Shown in pieces: positions 1-5,566 of a stretch of 5,566 nucleotides of DNA; position 1 is the first letter of the stretch, and each line of letters starts with the position of its first letter. The notes beneath the pieces were generated by a model. That model searched no databases. It was not told where the DNA came from and was given only the letters and a program-made list of their open reading frames with translations. The translations under genes were made by a program, and so were the position numbers. The DNA lies in assembly GCA_019314155.1 (NCBI GenBank), contig JAFCZV010000287.1:1-5566 (forward strand), given 5' to 3'. This stretch comes from Deltaproteobacteria bacterium (GTDB taxonomy: Bacteria; Desulfobacterota; Desulfobacteria; Desulfobacterales; UBA11574).

Positions 1-1
1 A

Positions 2-367
2 CTTTTGGCCAACCGGAACGGACATATTGCCTGTACCCACGGCGGAGAATCTCTTGCCGGCCTGGTGGAAGCGCGCAAACAGAAAATTGTCGGAAACAAT
101 GATGTCGCCGTGGTTGATTCGACAGCGCATGCACTCAAGTTTTCAGGTTTTCAGGAAATGTATTTTGAAAAAAGCTTTCCTGCAGAATTCGAAATTGTTC
201 CGGACCCGGCACTTATGAATGCGCCTGTTTACATTCATCCAAAGGATCTCCCAAAGGTCCCTGCTCCGGGGAAACCATTGAAAGGTGCAGAGTTCGATAA
301 TTTTGTCGAACGGATATCCGAGGAGGTCGCAACGCGTTTGAGTCTCAAAAAGGTGCTGAAGGCATGA
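2..367 (+). CDS. thrC: Threonine synthase, C-terminal part (5' end outside window)
   Basis: Threonine synthase is a cytoplasmic PLP enzyme that converts O-phosphohomoserine to threonine and phosphate. The frame is open from the left edge (CTT TTG GCC...), so the TTG at base 5 is an internal leucine codon and not a start. About 121 C-terminal residues are visible. Recognisable family blocks are the stretch NGHIACTHGGESLAGL near the beginning and DSTAHALKFSGFQEMYF about 25 residues later, both typical of the C-terminal part of the long threonine synthase class. PLP-lysine and N-terminal domain residues lie outside the window. The stop codon TGA at 365-367 overlaps the ATG of the next gene (ATGA), which suggests cotranscription and translational coupling with the LysM protein gene. 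No sign of damage is seen in the visible part. Identification is by remembered family motifs, not by a search. Confidence 0.88.
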   Translation, partial: LLANRNGHIACTHGGESLAGLVEARKQKIVGNNDVAVVDSTAHALKFSGFQEMYFEKSFPAEFEIVPDPALMNAPVYIHPKDLPKVPAPGKPLKGAEFDNFVERISEEVATRLSLKKVLKA

Positions 368-2142
368 AGACCCAAGGGGTGTGTTTAACATCCGTCTGTT
401 GCTCGATACTCTTTTTAGCATGTCTGATTGTTATTCGTCCCGCAGATTCCGCTTTTGTATACAAAAACTACATTGTTCGTTACGATCGGGGCTGGGACAT
501 ACTCTGTGATCCGTATGTTGTGAAAAAAAATGATTGGATCCTTAAACTTTTCAGACAAAAAGGGGAGATTTCCCATAAGGATTTCCCGGAATTTTTACGG
601 ATATTCAAACGATTGAATCCGCACGTTCATGACATCGACAGAATTCGTCCGGGACAGCACATCCTTATTCCTCTTAAGAAAGTCCGCCAAGACGCCTTGC
701 CGGCGCAATCCCCGGGAGTTGTTACCATTCCATTTCTAGCCGATTCCCGCATGTCTGAAGCCCTTGAAAAATATTCGTCTCCATATCGGGTTCAAAGAGG
801 GGATTTTATATCCATTCTTATTTCCAGACAGTTTGAAGGTTATGGTGCCAAAGCATATGAACAGGGTATGAAATTGTTCAGAGTGATGAACCCCAAAATT
901 AAAAATTTGAACCGCATTTATGTCGGCCAGGTGATCCGTATTCCTGATCCAAAAATTCAAAGCCAGCCGTGGTTCCCGTCTCTGTTTGAGCAACCAGCCC
1001 AGCATGACAAAACACCCGACATCGGCCCTTCAATCACCGAGAGTCAGAAAACATCGATACCCTACATGGCAAAAGATACAGAGAAACAGACAGAATCTCC
1101 GTTATCAAAGGTCGCTTGGGCGCTGGATGCTAAATTTTTTAATAAAGGTGTTTACTACTTTCCTCGTCTGGGATGGGAAGATGTAAAAGTCGATCTTTCC
1201 CGGTCCCCTTTCATGGAACTCAGAGACGGCACCCGGGTGTTCTTTCCAATGAATGCCGACAATCAGGCTTCAGATATTAAAATGGCCAAATCTTTTTGGA
1301 AAAATGTGCATATTGTAACAACAGGACCCGGGGATTCTGTGGAAAAAATCTTTGATGCTGTTTTGAGCCGCTTTGAAAATAAAATTGTAAAGAACCATTT
1401 GTTTATATCAGATCATGGCGTTAAGATCGAAGTCCGGGGCATGTGGATCATGGAACAACCCGAGCCGTCCGAGGAAGAAAAGCGCTATCTCTGCATAACA
1501 CTTATTGATGGTCAAAAAGAGCGGACACCGACGTCCATCGTTCGTTATTTGGACCAAAATAATATTGTTGTCAAAGAGGTTCTCAAATATAAAATTTCCG
1601 CCGCCCGAGAATCGAATGCGCCCCGATACAAGCGGATGCCAGGGGATATGCGTGTCATCAATGCCTCGAATCATAAAATATTTGTCAGCAATTTTCTGGG
1701 GGCCATGGGGTATCGATACCAACCCAACGAGATGATTTCATTCGAGTATGCAGGGATTACCATTAACGCGGCTTCAAATCTTGCCACCCATGACAGCGGC
1801 ACTTCTTTCCTTATCGACTTCGGAGAATTTTATGGGGATGCGGTTCATGCCATAAAAAAATCGGGACGCAACATCATCCAGGTAAAAAATAGTGATACTT
1901 TGGATGCGATCTCAGCGCGTCTTCTCGCTGCAATGGGTGTTACCTTTACCGAGAATCCTAGTTTTTTGGCTGCCAAGAGATCCGCCGGACACAATACGAC
2001 CCTCACCATCCCCGGGTTTTTAATCGACGATGCCGAAACACCGGAGACGTTTTTGGCAATGGTTCCTCTGCATGACGGGGTTGTTGAGTTTTTGGCAAAT
2101 AAAGGAATAAAAATCATGATGGTCAAATTGAATGATAATTGA
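364..2142 (+). CDS. Secreted LysM-domain protein with duplicated C-terminal module, function unknown
   Basis: The product has 592 residues. Residues 1-30 look like a Sec signal peptide: a hydrophobic core at about 10-24, with probable cleavage after ADSA at 30. Two LysM-type peptidoglycan-binding domains follow at about 50-103 and 140-194. Each starts with a Y-x-V-x-(K/R)-x-D block, has the LNP or MNP turn (85-87, 175-177), and ends with a GQ-(H/V)-I-(L/R)-IP motif. Both carry a longer than usual insertion between the helices. Residues 200-250 are a polar, probably disordered linker. The remainder (about 255-592) is not a family I recognise, but two segments, about 258-362 and 444-554, resemble each other and look like a duplicated module. 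The start ATG at 364 overlaps the thrC stop and has AAAAAGG ten bases upstream (347-353). The protein is probably periplasmic and bound to peptidoglycan. A role with the nearby type IV pilus genes is possible from context only. Confidence 0.85.
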   Translation: MKTQGVCLTSVCCSILFLACLIVIRPADSAFVYKNYIVRYDRGWDILCDPYVVKKNDWILKLFRQKGEISHKDFPEFLRIFKRLNPHVHDIDRIRPGQHILIPLKKVRQDALPAQSPGVVTIPFLADSRMSEALEKYSSPYRVQRGDFISILISRQFEGYGAKAYEQGMKLFRVMNPKIKNLNRIYVGQVIRIPDPKIQSQPWFPSLFEQPAQHDKTPDIGPSITESQKTSIPYMAKDTEKQTESPLSKVAWALDAKFFNKGVYYFPRLGWEDVKVDLSRSPFMELRDGTRVFFPMNADNQASDIKMAKSFWKNVHIVTTGPGDSVEKIFDAVLSRFENKIVKNHLFISDHGVKIEVRGMWIMEQPEPSEEEKRYLCITLIDGQKERTPTSIVRYLDQNNIVVKEVLKYKISAARESNAPRYKRMPGDMRVINASNHKIFVSNFLGAMGYRYQPNEMISFEYAGITINAASNLATHDSGTSFLIDFGEFYGDAVHAIKKSGRNIIQVKNSDTLDAISARLLAAMGVTFTENPSFLAAKRSAGHNTTLTIPGFLIDDAETPETFLAMVPLHDGVVEFLANKGIKIMMVKLNDN

Positions 2143-2157
2143 GTTGAAGAGACGCCA

Positions 2158-2194
2158 TTTTGATGAGTTCGTAAAAGGACAGTTACAAACTGTC
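2158..2194. repeat. Possible dispersed repeat fragment with adjoining hairpin
   Basis: The gap between the LysM gene and the TPR gene contains TTGATGAGTTCGTAAAA (2160-2176). I recall this sequence style as a common dispersed intergenic element in Desulfobacterota genomes, but I cannot verify that here. It is followed at once by a perfect inverted repeat, GACAGTT (2178-2184) and AACTGTC (2188-2194), with a 3-base loop ACA. The hairpin has no T-run after it, so it is not a convincing terminator. It ends 21 bases before the ATG at 2216 and could affect mRNA processing or initiation. No second copy was noticed in the window. Confidence 0.35.
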
Positions 2195-2203
2195 GGGTGT
2201 TAC

Positions 2204-2207
2204 AAGG
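2204..2207 (+). promoter_or_regulatory. Ribosome binding site deciding the TPR gene start
   Basis: AAGG lies 8 bases before the ATG at 2216. The frame is open back to an ATG at 2132 inside the end of the LysM gene, but that start would put 28 charged residues in front of a hydrophobic signal sequence. The ribosome site and the signal peptide both favour 2216. Confidence 0.6.
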
Positions 2208-2215
2208 TAAAAAAG

Positions 2216-2980
2216 ATGCAGAATTTTCGATTTGTGTGGATATTTCTTGCGGTTATGGCAATTTGCACCGTTGCGTGCACATCAAACCTGCAGGTACGAA
2301 AAAAACAGGGAGAGGCGGCGCGGAATCTTGGTGAAGTATACTTTATGCAGGGGAATTATACAGAAGCACTAAGGGAGTTTCTAAAAGCCGAATCCCTTTA
2401 TCCGGACGATCCTTTTCTGCAAAACGATCTGGGCCTTACTTATAAAGCCAAAAAAAAACCGGATCTTGCAATCACCCACTTTAAAAAAGCTTTGGCTCTT
2501 AAACCGGATTACGCGCCTGCCAAGAATAACCTGGGGACCGTATATCTCGACAAAGGGGAATGGGATGCGGCCATCGAGTATTTCAAAGAGGTTGGAGAAA
2601 GCCTGGTCTATGCTTCACCCCATTTGCCGCTATCGAATCTGGGATGGGCGTACTATAACAAGAAGGCGTATGAACAAGCTGAAAAATACTACCTCGAGGC
2701 CCTTGAAATGGCGCCGAAATTTATCAATGCGCTGCGGGGTCTCGGCCTTACTTACATGGCCATGGGAAGGATTCCGGAGGGTGTTGAAATACTTGAAGGC
2801 GCCATAAAAGAGTATCCGCGCACGGCCCTGTTATATTTTGATCTTGCCACGGCGTACACGTTGTTGCATGACTATGAAAGCGCGCTGAATGCGTATAAAA
2901 AAGTCGACGAACTGGCGCCGAAAAGTGCTCTGGCCAGACAAGCGGAAAAAGCGGTTCAAAAAATAAAGCATTTAGAGTAA
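2216..2980 (+). CDS. pilW: TPR lipoprotein of the PilF/PilW/Tgl type IV pilus pilotin family
   Basis: The predicted product has 254 residues when started at 2216, close to the roughly 250 residues of PilF, PilW and Tgl. Residues 4-20 form a hydrophobic signal sequence ending in T-V-A-C with Cys21 as the likely lipidated residue. Threonine at -3 makes the lipobox weaker than consensus, and Thr at +2 fits outer-membrane sorting. Six tetratricopeptide repeats follow at about 33-65, 66-99, 100-135, 136-170, 171-203 and 204-238, with the usual LG-x-x-Y and A-x-x-x-F/Y positions. The third repeat has a family-like extension (VYASPHLPLSNLGWAYY) resembling the Y-x-x-PA...N-x-G-x-C block of PilF/PilW. 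In Pseudomonas and Myxococcus these proteins promote outer-membrane assembly of the PilQ secretin. The gene is convergent with pilQ, only 11 bases away, which supports that role. A general TPR lipoprotein remains the alternative. Confidence 0.72.
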   Translation: MQNFRFVWIFLAVMAICTVACTSNLQVRKKQGEAARNLGEVYFMQGNYTEALREFLKAESLYPDDPFLQNDLGLTYKAKKKPDLAITHFKKALALKPDYAPAKNNLGTVYLDKGEWDAAIEYFKEVGESLVYASPHLPLSNLGWAYYNKKAYEQAEKYYLEALEMAPKFINALRGLGLTYMAMGRIPEGVEILEGAIKEYPRTALLYFDLATAYTLLHDYESALNAYKKVDELAPKSALARQAEKAVQKIKHLE

Positions 2981-2991
2981 AAAACTCTGTA

Positions 2992-3612
2992 TCACCTCTG
3001 GACACCGATCTGTTCGAGCTGAACGATTCTGGGGGAAATAAATATCAACAGCTCTTGTTTTTCATCGGTTTTTTGTTTTGTTTTGAAGAGCCAGCCTAAA
3101 ACCGGTATTTGATTTAGAAATGGAACTCCGCTTTCACCCGTGGCGTTTCTCGTTTTTCTGATGCCGCCGATAATGATCGTATCCCCGTCATCCACCAGCA
3201 GTTCGGTATAGGCCTCCTTGGTGGTAAATGATGTCTCATTGTTGATAATCTCTCCGATTTCATTATTTTTTATGGTGATTTTCATTGTAATGCGGTTGTC
3301 CGGGGTTACATGGGGGGTCACTTCCAGCTCAAGGGCGATGTCTTTCCATTCTATTACGGTATTCCCGTCGGCATCCAACTTGTTATAAGGATAGGCCAAT
3401 CCCTGCTTGATCTTCGCCGGTTTGTTGTCAAGGGTTAAAATTTTCGGAGCGGAAATTATCTTGACCGTGCCTTCAGATTCTGAAGCCATGAGCCTTGCGT
3501 CCAGCACTCGGAATTGGTCGCCGATCAATCTGGAAAATTCAATTCCGATTTGTCCGGCAGAACCACCAACACCCTGTGAAGCGCATCTTCCTTTGTGCCG
3601 GCAATCGACCAT
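2992..3612 (-). CDS. pilQ: Type IV pilus secretin PilQ, C-terminal part (after frameshift)
   Basis: This frame encodes the C-terminal part of the secretin that forms the outer-membrane pore for the type IV pilus. Genuine PilQ sequence starts near residue 11 of this frame (about base 3582): GGSAGQIGIEFSRLIG, then VLDARLMASESEG, KIISAPKILTLDNKPAKIKQG and LELEVTPHVTPDNRITMKI. The secretin signature VPFLNQIPVLGWLF is at residues 163-176, and the end is ELLIFISPRIV. These are standard blocks of the GspD/PilQ beta-barrel domain. The first ten residues (MVDCRHKGRC) are out-of-frame reading of the 5' part, and the ATG at 3612 has no evident role as a real start. This frame is displaced by -1 from the 5' part, so one base, or 3n+1 bases, is missing. 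It is best treated as the 3' portion of a single pilQ gene, broken by mutation or by a sequence or assembly error. Confidence 0.85.
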   Translation of the reverse strand: MVDCRHKGRCASQGVGGSAGQIGIEFSRLIGDQFRVLDARLMASESEGTVKIISAPKILTLDNKPAKIKQGLAYPYNKLDADGNTVIEWKDIALELEVTPHVTPDNRITMKITIKNNEIGEIINNETSFTTKEAYTELLVDDGDTIIIGGIRKTRNATGESGVPFLNQIPVLGWLFKTKQKTDEKQELLIFISPRIVQLEQIGVQR

Positions 3613-5261
3613 TGAGTCCCGAATTCTCGAGAAAAGCTGTCGGAGACTTCCACAATCCGGGCCTCGATAATGACCTGGGGCGTTACCTTGTCGATTTGCT
3701 TGACGGTTTCTTTGGCTTTTTGTATCTTTTCCGCCACATCCGTGATGATAATTTGATTGTTGCGTTCATCAACGCTGATGGTGCCGCGTCCTTCGGTTAG
3801 TATAATCTGAGGTAACACATCCGCCTTTGCATTTGCATAGTTTACCGGAATGTATTCTGTTATCAGGGGCTCCAGCGCTTTTTTTTGTTCTTTGAGCTTT
3901 TGTGCGGCCGCGATTTTTGCCTGCCGCTCCGTTTCTTCCACTTTGAGGGTTTTAAGGGTCGCAATGCGGATGATATCTCCCTCGAAAACCATGTCCAGCC
4001 GGTTCATCTTCAGAATTATGTTAAGGATCTGATCCCAGGGTACCGGCTTGTCAAATGCCAAGGTCACTTGTCCGGATACATCTTTGTCAATGGCGAAGTT
4101 TTTTCCGCTGACATCCATTAAGATACGAAAAACATTTTTAATGTCGGTTTCGAAAAAATTGATGGCAATCTTTTCGCCGGTGTATTTCCTGGTTTGAGCT
4201 TTAAATTTCCTGTGTTCAGATGGTTTCAGTACCGGGACGTCTGTTTTATCAAGCGTTTCTGCCATAACGTTTTTCCAGGGTGGAAGCTCGGCGGTGTCAA
4301 GGGGCCTGGGCGGCACGGAAGAGGCTTCAAAATGAACCAGAATCAGGTTGCCCGTCTGTTCGATAAAATAGGGTACAGAATCCCGCAGCTCAATTATAAG
4401 ACCCGATGTATTTTTCATGGCAGGCGTCTGGAAGGGTGTTATCCGATCGACAGCACTTTGAAAACGTGTGGTAATCAATGGTCGTTGGCGATAGTCTGGA
4501 AGTTTTGAATGATAAAGATAGAGCAGGAGTTTTTTATCGTTGATTTTTTTCACATTGTATTTGACCGGTGTTGTGGTTCCGATAATAATCGTAGATTTTC
4601 CGGCCGTTTCACTTGAAAAATCGATTCGATTAATCCATGCCGGGGAATTTTTTTCAACTTCCGGTTGAGCAATTTCACGGGTTTCAGTTTGAGGCGTTAA
4701 TGTCTTTTGATCGGGGGCGGCAGGTTGTTCCGCGTGCGCCATGGATGTGTCCCCCGACGGTTCTTTTTTTTCTAATTCCGGTTTGGCGGAAACGGACATC
4801 GACGGTATTTTTTTGAACACTATTTTAAGGCCTGTATCTTTGCGGACGACTTCGTATGAAACATCTTTCTTTAATGATATTTCGATTCTGGATGCATACC
4901 CCTTGGCCGTTAATTCAGAAGATTTAATTCCGGCGACAATATCGCTCTCCGGTGTAAAATTCGATTGTATATTGTCGAGGGCGGTGTCAGGAAAATAAAG
5001 GAGAACACCCAGCGGAAACGGTTGTTTAACTGAAGTATAAGAAAGCAACTGGTTTCCCCCAATCCTCACTATGCTTGATTCAGAATCTTCGGCAATGCTT
5101 ATTTGGGTGATCCGCTTGGGTTTAGCAGATTCGACGGTCGGTTTTTGAGTTTCTTTGACGGCCATGGTGTTGGAAGCACACCCTGTTAACAGGGTCAGCA
5201 AAGCGAGCAAAAAGAAACCGAATGTTCCAATTTTAAACCATTTTTTCATTTCACAATTCAT
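3525..5261 (-). CDS. pilQ: Type IV pilus secretin PilQ, N-terminal and central part (frameshifted before end)
   Basis: This is the 5' part of pilQ, 578 codons, of which about 560 are genuine. Residues 8-28 are a lipoprotein signal with lipobox L-T-G-C and Cys28. Two AMIN-type domains, which bind peptidoglycan in PilQ homologues, lie at about 50-151 and 209-312, separated by a polar linker. The secretin N0/STN-like domain is at about 361-433 (INFFETDIKNVFRILMDVSG). A charged, probably helical insertion follows at 438-464, then the N1 domain at about 467-526 (VDERNNQIIITD). The secretin domain begins at QVIIEARIVEVSDSFSREFG. After about residue 555-560 the reading changes to LHRVLVVLPDKSELNFPD and stops, while the true continuation is in the -1 frame. 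The joined protein would be about 756 residues, within the usual PilQ range. The ATG at 5261 has GGAG at good spacing and lies one base after the pilP stop. The second ATG (5249) lacks such a site. Confidence 0.87.
   Translation of the reverse strand: MNCEMKKWFKIGTFGFFLLALLTLLTGCASNTMAVKETQKPTVESAKPKRITQISIAEDSESSIVRIGGNQLLSYTSVKQPFPLGVLLYFPDTALDNIQSNFTPESDIVAGIKSSELTAKGYASRIEISLKKDVSYEVVRKDTGLKIVFKKIPSMSVSAKPELEKKEPSGDTSMAHAEQPAAPDQKTLTPQTETREIAQPEVEKNSPAWINRIDFSSETAGKSTIIIGTTTPVKYNVKKINDKKLLLYLYHSKLPDYRQRPLITTRFQSAVDRITPFQTPAMKNTSGLIIELRDSVPYFIEQTGNLILVHFEASSVPPRPLDTAELPPWKNVMAETLDKTDVPVLKPSEHRKFKAQTRKYTGEKIAINFFETDIKNVFRILMDVSGKNFAIDKDVSGQVTLAFDKPVPWDQILNIILKMNRLDMVFEGDIIRIATLKTLKVEETERQAKIAAAQKLKEQKKALEPLITEYIPVNYANAKADVLPQIILTEGRGTISVDERNNQIIITDVAEKIQKAKETVKQIDKVTPQVIIEARIVEVSDSFSREFGTQWSIAGTKEDALHRVLVVLPDKSELNFPD
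3576..3604 (-). other. Apparent frameshift site in pilQ
   Basis: On the coding strand the 5' frame reads ...QWSIAGTKEDA and then loses PilQ character. The -1 frame picks up with ASQGVGGSAGQIGIEF. The alanine codons of the two frames share base 3582, so a single missing base around 3580-3600 would join them. No X-XXY-YYZ slippery heptamer is present in the correct phase here, so programmed frameshifting is unlikely. Confidence 0.8.
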
Positions 5262-5262
5262 G

Positions 5263-5566
5263 TTATTCTCCGGGAGGTTTCTGGAGTTTAAGTGATTTTT
5301 TTACGATAGAAACCTTGCCATAAATATTTTCAGCCTCTTCTTCAACAATGATTTGATCTGCTAATATCGCAACGATTTTGCCTGAATGGATTCCAATATG
5401 CGTTCCTTCTTTTACGACATATCCTTTTCCGGAGGTTTCCTGCACCAAGGCTCTATTTCCACTTGGTGCGAGTATGATTGCCGAAAGCTTCAGTTGGCTT
5501 AAATCCATCTTTTCAAGGGGTGTAAGGGGCGTCCGCCTTTTTGATTTTTTCTTCCTCACAGCTATG
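5263..5566 (-). CDS. pilP: Type IV pilus assembly protein PilP, C-terminal part (5' end outside window)
   Basis: PilP is an inner-membrane lipoprotein whose C-terminal beta domain contacts the N0 region of PilQ and connects it to PilN/PilO. About 101 codons are visible and the frame is open to the right edge (ATA GCT GTG AGG...). The GTG at 5559 is therefore probably an internal valine codon. Typical PilP features are the TPLTPLEKMDLSQLKLSAIIL block, then NRALVQETSGKGYVVKEGTHIG, and a final series of beta strands ending ILADQIIVEEEAENIYGKVSI and KSLKLQKPPGE. The lipobox and N-terminal linker lie outside the window. The stop codon TAA (5265-5263) is one base before the pilQ ATG, and the last codons of pilP supply the pilQ ribosome binding site. 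This indicates one operon and translational coupling, as in pilMNOPQ clusters. Confidence 0.88.
   Translation of the reverse strand, partial: IAVRKKKSKRRTPLTPLEKMDLSQLKLSAIILAPSGNRALVQETSGKGYVVKEGTHIGIHSGKIVAILADQIIVEEEAENIYGKVSIVKKSLKLQKPPGE
5268..5271 (-). promoter_or_regulatory. pilQ ribosome binding site inside the pilP 3' end
   Basis: GGAG on the - strand is 6 bases before the ATG at 5261 and is formed by the last two sense codons of pilP (GGA GAA). It decides the pilQ start and implies coupling of pilQ translation to pilP. Confidence 0.7.

Noticed and set aside
1408..1722. 104-codon - strand frame inside the LysM gene
   Set aside because: Antisense shadow of a well-formed coding region with no recognisable motif or ribosome site.
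2132..2215. Longer start for the TPR protein at ATG 2132
   Set aside because: It would add 28 charged residues before the signal sequence and overlap the LysM gene, with a better ribosome site just before 2216.
2974..2988. AGAGT-AAAAA-ACTCT inverted repeat as a terminator
   Set aside because: Only five base pairs, AT-rich loop and no T-run after the stem on the + strand or a proper one on the - strand; too weak to call.
3067..3084. T-rich run (T6-G-T4-G-T4) as a repeat or terminator
   Set aside because: It encodes the Lys/Thr/Gln-rich FKTKQKT stretch of the secretin C-terminus and has no preceding stem.
3576..3612. Programmed ribosomal frameshift joining the two pilQ frames
   Set aside because: No slippery heptamer in phase and no evident downstream stimulatory stem; PilQ is not known to use recoding.
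3407..3800. Two + strand frames across the pilQ break as a possible inserted gene
   Set aside because: Their sequence is simply the complement of conserved secretin blocks; no insertion is present.
4194..4508. 104-codon + strand frame opposite pilQ
   Set aside because: Lies wholly over conserved pilQ coding sequence on the other strand and has no family resemblance; a shadow frame.

Overview
The window looks like the chromosome of a Gram-negative bacterium, most likely a deltaproteobacterium in the broad sense (Desulfobacterota). This rests on the style of the PilP, PilQ and PilW-like proteins, moderate GC content, and the companion LysM protein. The lineage is inferred from protein character only, since no rRNA or other marker is present. 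Both ends cut through genes: threonine synthase on the left and pilP on the right.

Layout: two gene blocks converge. On the + strand, the 3' end of thrC (2-367) overlaps by 4 bases (ATGA) a gene for a secreted LysM-domain protein of 592 residues (364-2142). After a 73-base gap holding a small hairpin and a possible dispersed repeat comes a six-TPR lipoprotein of the PilF/PilW/Tgl type (2216-2980). On the - strand, running inward from the right edge, are the 3' part of pilP (5263-5566) and then pilQ (5261 down to 2992), in the usual order of a pilMNOPQ operon. pilQ is split by an apparent frameshift near 3580-3600 into a 578-codon 5' part and a 206-codon 3' part. The two blocks meet with only 11 bases between stop codons. 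No gene-free stretch exceeds 300 bases.

Biology: PilP and PilQ form the periplasmic/outer-membrane part of the type IV pilus machine. PilQ is the outer-membrane secretin, and PilP links it to the inner-membrane PilMNO platform. PilF/PilW/Tgl proteins are TPR lipoproteins that help PilQ assemble in the outer membrane, so the convergent TPR gene probably serves the neighbouring secretin. The LysM protein would bind peptidoglycan and may anchor or space the pilus machine, but this rests on context only. Its C-terminal half appears to contain two copies of an undescribed module.

The main points for a second look are the broken pilQ frame with an unusually short loop at the break, the lipobox on the secretin next to a pilotin-like gene, and the duplicated module in the LysM protein.
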